64,000 bases of DNA, from NCBI GenBank assembly GCA_040393065.1, contig JBEBUW010000006.1, positions 19,862 to 83,861 on the forward strand, given 5' to 3'. The position numbers and the translations under genes were made by a program. How positions within the stretch are numbered: the first letter of the stretch is position 1; each line of letters begins with the position of its first letter. Below the pieces are notes generated by a model. It saw nothing but the letters and a program-made list of their open reading frames with translations. It was not told the DNA's origin and searched no databases. Shown here in pieces: positions 7,655 through 15,962 of the stretch. The stretch is from JACCWM01 sp040393065. Lineage in GTDB: Bacteria; Myxococcota_A; Bradymonadia; Bradymonadales; Bradymonadaceae.

Positions 7655-10124
7655 ATTGAACTCCTTGAGCGGTGGCCGAATGGGGGGCGGATTGTCTGGC
7701 AGACTCAGATTCTTGAGCACTTGCGCGCTGGTCGGCCGCACGCAGTAAAAGTTCCCAGAAACTCAGGCGGAAGGGTCCTAGATGTGGGTCATTGCGCAGG
7801 GTGAGCGTGCGTTCAAGCCAGCTATTGGGGCCGAGTTGCATGAGTTCGAGGGAGAGGCGGATGGCGTTGATTGTCTGGCCATCGGGCAGCGTCATTTCTG
7901 GTAAGGTGTCGCCGTGCCAGATGCCGCGAGCAAACAATCCGAGTGTGTCTTGCGTCGGTTGTTTTTCTCCAGGCATCGAGCGAATCGAAAGTCGAACGCG
8001 GCCATGGTGTGCGGCGATGATGTAGGCAATCAGATTAAGTTCTTCTGGCGAAAGCGATGTGTTTTCGCTTTCGTTGTGCTGCAAAAATGCCAGGGCAGAA
8101 GCTAACTCATGGCGAAATCCGGTGCGGGAATAGCGCTTCATGAAACCATCTGATTTGGCCCATAACTCGGTCGAGGCTGAGGCGGAGTTATCGGATTCTC
8201 GAGCCGTGTTTAGAGCCTCTTGAAAGACAAAATGTGCTTTGCCGACGTCATGCCAGGCTGCGGCGGTTTGCAGGTTTTCGGTGTCTTGCACGTTGAGGCC
8301 GAGTGATTTGGCAATATGCGTTGCCATTTGTGTGACATTGTGGAGATGCACCTTGAGTTCAATGGGGTATCGAGCGAGGGAAAGTGGGTCGCTGTCATTT
8401 GTAACAGGGACTTTTGTGGAATCTTGGAGGCGGAGAGGTGGAACTTCCCGGGATTTTTTACTTACGTCGCCTGTCCAGCCGAGTTGAGGCTCGTATCCAC
8501 CAGTCTGCGTACTGAGTAAAAGTATCTGGCCGGGGCGAGGATTTTCTACGCTTGTCCAGATTCCTTCGAGCGCATCCCAGCTCCATGCCTTATGGTTTTG
8601 GTTTTTTAGTTTCGTTAAGAAGACGCGTGCTGCGCCCAGTGAAACTCTGCAGAGTTCGTCGCGATGCGCCGAACTGAGCATTTCTGAAGAGTTGGGATCT
8701 TCACCTTCCCAGGCGCGCCAGAAAAACAGAACGTCGGTGTCGTTACCGTCGCGGACATAGCGAGAAACATCGAGATCGTCACCGGATAAGTCAGGGGTTG
8801 TATCAAAGAGATCGAGTAGATCTTTGCGGCGGATGACCGGACGAAATATTTCGGGCGGCTGATACGAAACTTGCGAAAGGCTCTGGGGACCGACATCCGA
8901 AACGGTTTGGAGGAGTTCTTTAGATGTTTTTAAATCAGATTCTGCGTAGGGCAGAATCACTCTTTCTGGCAGCGAATCCAGATCGAAGTCGATGAGATAA
9001 ATCTTGGCCTCTGTAAATTCACCCCCTCGGTTACACCGGCCAAAGCGTTGAACGAGCGACGACCAGGGTGCAAGCTCGGTGAACATCGTGCGCGCAGAAA
9101 CGTCGACGCCGGCTTCGATGGCCTGAGTTGCCACCACGATCCGGTCACCTTCTTGGAGTAAGATCTCCTGGGCAGCACGGCGCTCTGGAAGGCGAAAGCG
9201 CGAATGAATCAGCGCAGTGTTTGCAGACGTCCGCTGATGGTTTTTGAGTAAGGCTTCATAAATCTGGCGTGCGCGCGAAACACTGTTCACGATCACCAGC
9301 GTCAAGCTTCCGGGCTGATGAGCGTGTTCAATTTGTTCGGCGAGTTGTCTAGCATACGTAGCTTTTTCGTTGTCTTTGTCGAGGCGAATACCTGCAACTT
9401 GTATAAGTTTCGGGGCATTGAGTCGTTGCAGAATGCGAGGATTACTATGATCTTCCGCACCGAGCGTAGCCCGATTCCAGCCAGAATGCGGCTCAGGATG
9501 ATCGACGGTTGAAAGCTGTTTGTTTCCTAGCGTAGCGCTCATCCACAGAGATTTTGAAGGTGCGAAAGTTCCAAGGGCCGTGCGAAAACCTTCAAGTTGT
9601 GCGCTGGTTTCTACCGCTACGCCCATGAGCTGCGTTTCGTCAAAAATCCACATTGCATCATTGTGGAGCGCGCCAAAAATCATCGGCCAGGTGAATCGAC
9701 TCATACCGTACGCACGCATCAAGGCTGCCGAAATCAGCATATCTTGTGTGCCGATCAGAATGGCCGGTTGTTCCAGATTTAAGACCCAGGTATGGTCGTT
9801 GGATTCGCCTCCCATTAAGAGATGAACGGTGGGTGTTTGCAGGGCTCGATCTTTAAAAGCATCATGGAGCTTTCTACACCAACTGCTTGCCTGGTCTACT
9901 GTTTGCTCAACGAGTGTGCGCATTGGCAAACAGTAGACCAGGCGTCTGGGTGCACTGCTATCTTGCTGGTAGTGGCGAAACAGCCAGCTCAGCACCACGG
10001 CGGCTGTTTTGCCGAGTCCTGTCGGAATATCCAGCACTTCTGGCCACTCATCCTGCGCCAGCCGATCCTGATAGGGATAGGGTGTATGACCACTCGCCAG
10101 CTCAAAAAAGGCAGTATAATCCAT
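7647..10124 (-). CDS. cas3: Cas3 helicase-nuclease, helicase then HD order (type I-G)
   Basis: An 825-residue protein. The SF2 helicase comes first: Walker A IPTGLGKT at residues 33-40, a DEAD-like box IFDETQ near 165, and late helicase motifs including VATQAIEAGVDVSA and RFGRCNRGG. The HD nuclease is C-terminal: AAWHDVGKAHF near 640 and IIAAHHGRVR near 715. This reversed order, compared with HD-first Cas3, is usual for I-G systems. Cas3 is recruited by Cascade to unwind and shred the non-target strand. The ATG at 10124 has AGGAG about 10 nt upstream; a TTG 21 bp earlier is possible. It is the first gene of the operon. Confidence 0.95.
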   Translation of the reverse strand: MDYTAFFELASGHTPYPYQDRLAQDEWPEVLDIPTGLGKTAAVVLSWLFRHYQQDSSAPRRLVYCLPMRTLVEQTVDQASSWCRKLHDAFKDRALQTPTVHLLMGGESNDHTWVLNLEQPAILIGTQDMLISAALMRAYGMSRFTWPMIFGALHNDAMWIFDETQLMGVAVETSAQLEGFRTALGTFAPSKSLWMSATLGNKQLSTVDHPEPHSGWNRATLGAEDHSNPRILQRLNAPKLIQVAGIRLDKDNEKATYARQLAEQIEHAHQPGSLTLVIVNSVSRARQIYEALLKNHQRTSANTALIHSRFRLPERRAAQEILLQEGDRIVVATQAIEAGVDVSARTMFTELAPWSSLVQRFGRCNRGGEFTEAKIYLIDFDLDSLPERVILPYAESDLKTSKELLQTVSDVGPQSLSQVSYQPPEIFRPVIRRKDLLDLFDTTPDLSGDDLDVSRYVRDGNDTDVLFFWRAWEGEDPNSSEMLSSAHRDELCRVSLGAARVFLTKLKNQNHKAWSWDALEGIWTSVENPRPGQILLLSTQTGGYEPQLGWTGDVSKKSREVPPLRLQDSTKVPVTNDSDPLSLARYPIELKVHLHNVTQMATHIAKSLGLNVQDTENLQTAAAWHDVGKAHFVFQEALNTARESDNSASASTELWAKSDGFMKRYSRTGFRHELASALAFLQHNESENTSLSPEELNLIAYIIAAHHGRVRLSIRSMPGEKQPTQDTLGLFARGIWHGDTLPEMTLPDGQTINAIRLSLELMQLGPNSWLERTLTLRNDPHLGPFRLSFWELLLRAADQRASAQESESARQSAPHSATAQGVQYV

Positions 10125-10587
10125 AACCGTCTTGCTCCTAAACAACGGCAGTTTTCATGCGGTTGTTTTGCATTTCTTCGACCTGTGAAGGTTTCCGAAA
10201 CGTGAAAGTTCCCTCTGTCGTGATTTTGAAACCAGTGTTGAATCGAAGTATTGGAGATAGGAGTCAGCGTGTCAATATGTAGTTTTTTGTAATTTTGGCG
10301 AGTTTTGATCGGAATTGGATAAAATAGATGTCGGCATGGGGCAGCTCGTGATTCATTCAAAGCTGACATGAGAATAAGTTGCACAAAGTATGTGGGGACC
10401 AGAGTCTAGATGTGGATTCTATCTGTTCAGGTATTTGGGATAGCTGAGGGTAGGGCGGGTGGGGGATGTCGGTAAAATTCTTGAAATGCACGCTAGGCAT
10501 TTAAGGGGGGCTGGATTAGTTTGGTCAGGTAGCAGGTATGTGGTTATCGAGAAAACTTATAGGTTTGTGAGTCTGGGAGAGAGGGCA
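10125..10587. other. Divergent intergenic region between cas3 and the formylglutamate hydrolase-like gene
   Basis: 463 bp without a supported gene. It holds the cas promoter candidate and an AT-rich tract around 10250-10330. An in-frame extension upstream of the next gene (from 10459) is open but has no family similarity that I recognise and is taken as non-coding. Confidence 0.5.
10247..10275 (-). promoter_or_regulatory. Candidate promoter of the cas operon
   Basis: On the minus strand a perfect TTGACA (10275-10270) is followed by a 17-bp spacer and AATACT (10252-10247), a 4/6 match to TATAAT. It lies about 125 bp upstream of the cas3 ATG, which leaves a leader of roughly 115 nt. No operator-like symmetry was seen next to it. 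Confidence 0.5.
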
Positions 10588-11418
10588 ATGGAGGTATTTC
10601 GGATAGAGCGACCGGTGGAGCAGACGATTCCGGTGGTGGTGGGTGTTCCGCATGCGGGGGATTGGATTCCGGACGAGGTTCGGGCGGAGATGATCATCGG
10701 GGATCAGGTGTTGCGGCGAGATCTGGATCTGTATGTGGACAAGTTGTGGCGACAGGCGCCGGCGCTGGGGGCGACGTTGTTGGTGTCGCATGTGTCGCGT
10801 TATGTGGTGGACTTGAATCGTGCGCCGGATGATGTTTCGCCGTTGACGGTGCAGGGCGGCGTGCGGGTGGCAGCGCCCGGGTATTATCAGGATCGTGGGG
10901 TGGTGTGGCAGACGACGACGGCGGGTAAGGCGGTGATGGCGGGTCCGATGACGGCGGAGCAGTTTCAGCGGCGGATTGCAAAGTACTATACGCCTTATCA
11001 TCAGGCGTTGGCGGCTGAGATTGAGCGGGTGCGTAAGAAGTTTGGTTTTTGTGTGCTGTTGGACGGGCATTCGATGCCGTCCACGGGACGTCGCGGACAC
11101 ACCGATCCGGGCAGTCAGCGGGCACAGATTGTGCCGGGTGACGTGGATGGTGCGTCGTGTGATCGGACGCTGCGCTTTGTGGTGGAGGAGAACTATCGCG
11201 AGCACGGCTATAGCGTGCGGTCCAACGAGCCCTATAAGGGCGGCTGGATTACGCGGAAGTACGGGGAGCCGTCGCGGCGGATTCATGCGATTCAGATCGA
11301 GGTGCGCCGGGATCTGTATATGAATGAGCGGACGTTTCGTGAGGAGCAGCCGGGAATGGACCGGCTGACGGCGGCGTGCACCGATTTGATCACGAAGGTT
11401 GCGGAACTCGAATACTAA
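10588..11418 (+). CDS. N-formylglutamate amidohydrolase family protein
   Basis: A 276-residue protein of the FGase family. Recognisable are the early VPHAGDWIP (family pattern PHSG), the DLYVD acidic stretch, the SRYVVDLNRAPDD signature and LLDGHSMPS with the metal-binding Asp/His. FGases hydrolyse N-formylglutamate to formate and glutamate at the end of one histidine-degradation route, but no hut genes are nearby, so the substrate is open; a related zinc amidohydrolase role is equally possible. The ATG at 10588 gives normal family length and has GGGAGAGA upstream; the longer reading frame from 10459 adds an unrelated 43-residue head. Confidence 0.85.
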   Translation: MEVFRIERPVEQTIPVVVGVPHAGDWIPDEVRAEMIIGDQVLRRDLDLYVDKLWRQAPALGATLLVSHVSRYVVDLNRAPDDVSPLTVQGGVRVAAPGYYQDRGVVWQTTTAGKAVMAGPMTAEQFQRRIAKYYTPYHQALAAEIERVRKKFGFCVLLDGHSMPSTGRRGHTDPGSQRAQIVPGDVDGASCDRTLRFVVEENYREHGYSVRSNEPYKGGWITRKYGEPSRRIHAIQIEVRRDLYMNERTFREEQPGMDRLTAACTDLITKVAELEY

Positions 11419-11440
11419 GGCCGGGTATTGCGGTGCGGCC

Positions 11441-12199
11441 TTATTCGTTTTCGAGGATTGCTGCGACTTCGTCGGAGATGTCGAGGTTGTGGTAGACGTT
11501 TTCGACGTCGTCGTCGTCTTCGAGTAATTCGAGCAGCTTCATGTTGGCGCGGACTGCGTCGATGTCAGGTGCGACTTTGGTTTCGGCGGACTTGGTGAGT
11601 TCGTCGTCGAGGAACTCCGTGTATCCGTTGGCGACCAGGACGTCGCGGATGTTCATGTACTCGTCGGGCGGGGTGATGATGGTGATGATGCCGTCTTCAT
11701 GCTCGAAGTCCTCTGCGCCGTTTTCCAGGGCAAGCTCCATGAGTGCTTCGACGTCGGAGACGGTCTCGTCGGCCAGGGAGATGATGCCCTGTTCGTGGAA
11801 CATCCAGGCGACGCAGCCGTCCTGTCCGAGGTTTCCGCCGTTTTTGGAGAATGCGAACCGGACGTTTCCGACGGTGCGGTTTTTGTTGTCGGTTGCACCT
11901 TCGACCAGGATGGCGACGCCGCCGGGGCCGTAGCCTTCGTAAGTGAAGGCGGCGAAGTTGGAGCCTTCGAGCTGTCCGGTGGCTTTCTGGATGGCACGCT
12001 TGATGGTGTCGGCGGGCATGTTCACTTCTTTCGCTTTCTGAATGTACATGCGCAGTTCGGCGTTCATCGCAGGGTCGCCACCGCCCCGGCGTGCAGCGGA
12101 GGAGAGCTTTTTGATGATTTTGCTAAAGGCCGCGCCTCGGCGAGCATCGGCGGCACCTTTTTTGCGCTTGATGTTCGACCACTTACTGTGTCCTGCCAT
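11441..12199 (-). CDS. yebC: YebC/PmpR family protein
   Basis: A 252-residue protein with the family hallmark MAGHSKWSNIKRKKGAADARRG at the N-terminus, TYEGYGPGGVAILVE in the middle and the acidic C-terminal domain. It was described as a transcriptional regulator (PmpR) or, for related TACO1-type proteins, a translation factor that helps ribosomes at difficult sequences. The ATG at 12199 has AAGAGA upstream. It converges with the amidohydrolase-like gene (22 bp apart) and is followed upstream by a lipoprotein gene on the same strand, 63 bp away. Confidence 0.96.
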   Translation of the reverse strand: MAGHSKWSNIKRKKGAADARRGAAFSKIIKKLSSAARRGGGDPAMNAELRMYIQKAKEVNMPADTIKRAIQKATGQLEGSNFAAFTYEGYGPGGVAILVEGATDNKNRTVGNVRFAFSKNGGNLGQDGCVAWMFHEQGIISLADETVSDVEALMELALENGAEDFEHEDGIITIITPPDEYMNIRDVLVANGYTEFLDDELTKSAETKVAPDIDAVRANMKLLELLEDDDDVENVYHNLDISDEVAAILENE

Positions 12200-12262
12200 A
12201 ACGATCTCTTCGGTTCGGGGTGTAGTAACTTTCCATGCAAACGTAGACGTTGCGGGAATGAT

Positions 12263-14011
12263 CTATTTCACAAGTACGAGGTCTGCAAGATGTGTACGAA
12301 TATTTTGTAGAGCCTGGTTGCGGCGGCTGGTACGGCTGTCTTCGAGTTGCCTCCAGAAGCGCTGGTTCTCGGTTGTGAGGCGGTCCAGGCCACAGATGCG
12401 CGCGATATGTGGGCTTTCAGGCGGGTTTTTATCGGAGGCGTTTTTGTCGACGCATTGCTGGTATCGCTGCTGACGTTGGGTGTGCTGCTCGAGTCGCCCC
12501 TGGTCGCTGTCGTCGGCCAGTTTCAGGGCGTGACGAAAGAAGGTTCGGGTGTTGCGGACAGTTGCGGGCAGGGTGATGACGTCGGCCTGTTCGGCGGGTT
12601 TCAGGTATTCTGCGGGGATGGTGAAGAGGCTGCCGTCGGCGGCCAGGACGATATTGTGCTCGTTGAGGAGCAGGAGGAGTTCGTCTTTGCGGGGAAATTC
12701 CGGGCTGCGGCCGTCTTCCAATAGTGTGTCGTCGTCTTGCCGGGGGCCGTGGAAAATAGCGACGGGTAGATCGGGGGTGATGTCCTGTGTGGCGACTACG
12801 TAGAGGGAGGGGGCGACGCTGGCGAAGAGCTGTTGGCGGATGGCGTCGTTGGTTAGGAGAAGATCGGCGCTCAGGAAGGGATAGTGCATGGAGAGGGTGC
12901 GGGCGTGGGTGGACAGGCTCGGCGTGTTCGTGGCGCTGCGGGTGAAATGGGTGAGCGGATCGAGTCCGGCATTGGCGCCGTGGGCAAAGAAATGGACGGC
13001 GGTGGGTGCGGCATCGGGAATGTGTCCGATGCGGATGAAGTAAGTGCCTGCTTCGAGGGTGCGTGTTTCGGTATGGGTGGGCAGGCAGTGTGTGGGAATG
13101 TTGCGGCGGTCGGCGGGTACGGGGCCGATCAGGGTCATGTGGGCCCGTTCGGGGGTGCGGATGCCGAGGGTGACGTTGGTGGATTGTTGGACGTCGAGAC
13201 GAATATCGGGCTTAAGCGCGTAGTGCAGGTTGCCTGGATTGGCGAGGCAGGAGGTGTCGCCGTGGACAGGACTGCGGTCGGTCTCGGTGAATTCGGAGCT
13301 GGCGGGGAGATGGGTGGTGATCAGTTGGGGTGCGGTCAGGTCGTTGTCGATTTGAAGGGGTGTGATGCTGGCGTCGATCCAGTCGACGTTAACGGGTTTG
13401 GCCAGGTTTTCGAAGGTGAGGGAGTAGTCGACTGGGGCGAGTTTTTTGAAGCGGCCGGCGTAAACACGGTAGGTGCGGCCGTGCGGGTTGGGGAGTTCGA
13501 TGACGGGATCTTTGCCGTCGGCGGAACGACGCTGGCAGAGGACTTCGCGGTCCTGGAATTCGATGAACAGGACGTCGATGTCGCCGTGGGCGGTGATTCT
13601 GTAGGGATCGGAGGCGTTGGAAGTGTTGAGGATGAGTGCCGGGGCGGGATCGATGTATCCATGGCACTGCCTGTAATCGAGGTCATAAAAGCGTGCGAGG
13701 TGGCGCGTGGCGTTGCCTTTGAACTTGCCGAGCTGTGTCGGATTCTGGGTGAGGTCTGTGGTCGGCGTAAGGCGCAGGGGACGTGTAAGGTATTCAGCTG
13801 CCTGGGGAGCGTCGGCCGTGGTGTTTTCGCTGGCGACGTCTGTGGTGGTGGCGGCACTGGTGACGTCACCTGGTTGGGCGGATTGGGTAGGGGACGATGT
13901 CGTGGATGCGGCTGCGTGCGTGTCGTGATGTGTGGTGTGTTTGTTGATCTGGCAGGCAGCGGTGGTCGTCGTGATGAGGAAAAGAAGGCAGAGGTTGAAG
14001 CCTTGGCTCAT
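12263..14011 (-). CDS. Uncharacterised lipoprotein
   Basis: A 582-residue protein that I do not recognise. A short signal peptide ends in a lipobox (TAAC, Cys20), followed by a Thr/Ser/Ala-rich linker to about residue 80, as is common for surface or periplasmic lipoproteins. The middle has several beta-rich segments; one, LEAGTYFIRIGH, resembles pre-peptidase C-terminal (PPC)-type repeats, but only loosely. The last 80 residues are rich in Q, R and D and look helical. The ATG at 14011 has GGAG 7 nt upstream. It should sit in the inner or outer membrane facing the periplasm. Confidence 0.8.
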   Translation of the reverse strand: MSQGFNLCLLFLITTTTAACQINKHTTHHDTHAAASTTSSPTQSAQPGDVTSAATTTDVASENTTADAPQAAEYLTRPLRLTPTTDLTQNPTQLGKFKGNATRHLARFYDLDYRQCHGYIDPAPALILNTSNASDPYRITAHGDIDVLFIEFQDREVLCQRRSADGKDPVIELPNPHGRTYRVYAGRFKKLAPVDYSLTFENLAKPVNVDWIDASITPLQIDNDLTAPQLITTHLPASSEFTETDRSPVHGDTSCLANPGNLHYALKPDIRLDVQQSTNVTLGIRTPERAHMTLIGPVPADRRNIPTHCLPTHTETRTLEAGTYFIRIGHIPDAAPTAVHFFAHGANAGLDPLTHFTRSATNTPSLSTHARTLSMHYPFLSADLLLTNDAIRQQLFASVAPSLYVVATQDITPDLPVAIFHGPRQDDDTLLEDGRSPEFPRKDELLLLLNEHNIVLAADGSLFTIPAEYLKPAEQADVITLPATVRNTRTFFRHALKLADDSDQGRLEQHTQRQQRYQQCVDKNASDKNPPESPHIARICGLDRLTTENQRFWRQLEDSRTSRRNQALQNIRTHLADLVLVK

Positions 14012-14143
14012 GGGATACTCCGAACGGCTGGGGCGGTTGTGTGCGGTTTATGGGATGGCAACGTTCGGATGTAACGTAAAGTGGGTAGGGAGTGGCTGTC
14101 AACGAGTGAGGCTCGTGACGCGGGGAAGGTGTCAGTGAAACTA

Positions 14144-15109
14144 TCAGGGGTTGTGCGCCTGGAGATCGTCGAACAATGCCTGGAGGTTCTGGTGGGGGAG
14201 CTGGTGCTGTCTGGCTAGCTGGATGTGGTTCGTAAGCTGGAGCAGGGATTGGGCTCGGACTTTGAGGAAGTGGAGGTGCAGGAATGCTTCGAGATCGAGG
14301 GGTGTGAATTTTGTGGCGAGGGGGAGCAGGAGTTTGATGGTGGCGGGGGTGAGGGCGCGGAAGGGGAGGGGTGGGCGTTTGTTGGTATAGGCTGCCAGGG
14401 CGGCTGTGGCTTCGTTGATGGCGGCGACCATTCGGGGGATTCGTGGGCTGTTCTTGAGGCTATCGAAAGACCAGCCTTCGAGTTCCAGGGTGGCGATGAA
14501 GCACATGAGAAGTGCGGAAGGGTAGACGCTTTTGGTGGGGAGTTTTTGATCGATCTTGGCGGGTAGTTTACCACGCTGGAGGAAGCGAACGACGCTTTCA
14601 ACAGCAGCTTGTTGGCCTTCAAAAGGGGAGGAAGACAGAGGTGGAAACCAGTAGACAGTGCCGGGTGTGGGGAGAGCTTCGCCGGGCAGGGGGCCCGGGT
14701 AGCTGATGAAGGAGATCATGCCAGTTACGACGTGATCGGGTATGAAGTGATCGTGGATGTATTGCCGGTCGTCGAATCCGGGCGTGAGATTGATGAGGAT
14801 TGCGTCGGCGATGGCCTGAACGAAGTTTTCGAACCACTGGCCGCGCAGGCCGGTGGAGGGGATGCAGAGGTAGACATGGTCCCAGGGCCGCCGGGCGATT
14901 TGATCGATCTCGGAGAAGACTTCGAAGTCACGCAGGGCGACGGGTCGAGCTCGTGGCGTGGAGCGGTTGAGCGGGTAAAGGTTGAAGCCCTGTCGGGTTT
15001 GTTCGACGTACTGTTCGCGGACAAAGAAGGATACATCTGCACCAGCCTGCACTGCATGGTGGGCAAAAACCTGTCCGACTGCGCCTGCACCGACAACGAG
15101 AACTTTCAT
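14144..15109 (-). CDS. Ketopantoate reductase-like (ApbA/PanE family) dehydrogenase
   Basis: A 321-residue protein. The N-terminus MKVLVVGAGAVGQVFAHH is a Rossmann NADPH site (GxGxxG), followed by a PanE-like pattern including VYLCIPSTGL (where PanE has VKA-type motifs) and a helical C-terminal domain. PanE reduces 2-dehydropantoate to pantoate in coenzyme A synthesis, but many paralogues act on other substrates and the conserved PanE lysine could not be placed with certainty, so only the family is called. The ATG at 15109 has GGAG upstream. It is divergent from trmL. Confidence 0.8.
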   Translation of the reverse strand: MKVLVVGAGAVGQVFAHHAVQAGADVSFFVREQYVEQTRQGFNLYPLNRSTPRARPVALRDFEVFSEIDQIARRPWDHVYLCIPSTGLRGQWFENFVQAIADAILINLTPGFDDRQYIHDHFIPDHVVTGMISFISYPGPLPGEALPTPGTVYWFPPLSSSPFEGQQAAVESVVRFLQRGKLPAKIDQKLPTKSVYPSALLMCFIATLELEGWSFDSLKNSPRIPRMVAAINEATAALAAYTNKRPPLPFRALTPATIKLLLPLATKFTPLDLEAFLHLHFLKVRAQSLLQLTNHIQLARQHQLPHQNLQALFDDLQAHNP

Positions 15110-15282
15110 GTATGGACTCCAACGTAAATCAAGTTTTTCCCAATCAGGTAGCTTCCAGGGGGAACGCAGCTTAACTGGATGAGGTGTCGGTGTAAATCAT
15201 TGTTGATAGTTTGCGTTGCATGATAAGGGCCATGGCGCAGGTGATCTGTAATGTGAACAGCAGGTAAAGAGAGAGTTGTCTG

Positions 15283-15810
15283 ATGAGTGATTATGCGTTT
15301 GTAGTTCAACCGGTGCAGACAGTGTGGGGCACGGCAGAGGATACGAGCCTGCACATCGTGTTGAATGCGCCGGAGATTCCGGGGAATACAGGTAATATAG
15401 GTCGGTTGTGCGCTGGTACGAATATCTGGCTGCATCTGGTGGAGCCGCTGGGGTTTGCGCTGGATGATCGGTATTTGAAACGTGCGGGGTTGGATTATTG
15501 GCCGAACGTGAAGCTGTGTGTGCACGGTAGTTTTGAGGAGGTGGAGGCGATCTTCCGTCGTGAGAAGATGTATTTTCTTACGAAAAAGGCGACGCGGGTC
15601 TATACTGATGCGGAAATGGGGCCGGGAACGGTGCTGGTACTGGGGCGAGAGACGAAGGGTCTGGATGAGGAATTGTTGGAGCGCTATGCGGATCGGACGA
15701 TTCGGATTCCAACGACGGACAAGGTGCGCAGCCTGAATATGTCGAATGCGTGTGCTATCGTGGTGTATGAAGCGCTTCGTCAGCAGGACTGGGGTCCCCT
15801 GGAGTCGTAA
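15283..15810 (+). CDS. trmL: tRNA (cytidine/uridine-34-2'-O)-methyltransferase TrmL-like
   Basis: A 175-residue SPOUT-class methyltransferase. Motif 1 is NAPEIPGNTGNIGRL, motif 2 VLVLGRETKGL, and motif 3 IPTTDKVRSLNMSNACAIVVYE, the knotted SAM-binding end. TrmL methylates the wobble ribose of certain tRNA-Leu species. The N-terminal 20 residues before TSLHIVLN are an extra extension and the start may be internal, but GAGAGAG precedes the ATG at 15283. The gene is followed after 152 bp by a giant kinase gene on the same strand; no functional link is evident. Confidence 0.93.
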   Translation: MSDYAFVVQPVQTVWGTAEDTSLHIVLNAPEIPGNTGNIGRLCAGTNIWLHLVEPLGFALDDRYLKRAGLDYWPNVKLCVHGSFEEVEAIFRREKMYFLTKKATRVYTDAEMGPGTVLVLGRETKGLDEELLERYADRTIRIPTTDKVRSLNMSNACAIVVYEALRQQDWGPLES

Positions 15811-15962
15811 GATGCTAAGAAATTGTCGTAGAATGGAATTCTGCCGGAGTAGCTAAATATCTGTTCTTCGTGCAGAGTCCTGTAACCAGATGTTTCGCAG
15901 TAAACCTGTATTTTGTGTACAAGGCACAAAACAGGGCACTTGAAGTGTGGTGAAGAGCAGAC

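Noticed and set aside
12884..14074. 396-residue plus-strand frame rich in Gly and Val
   Set aside because: Antisense to the lipoprotein gene, which has a clear signal peptide and Shine-Dalgarno; composition is that of a shadow.
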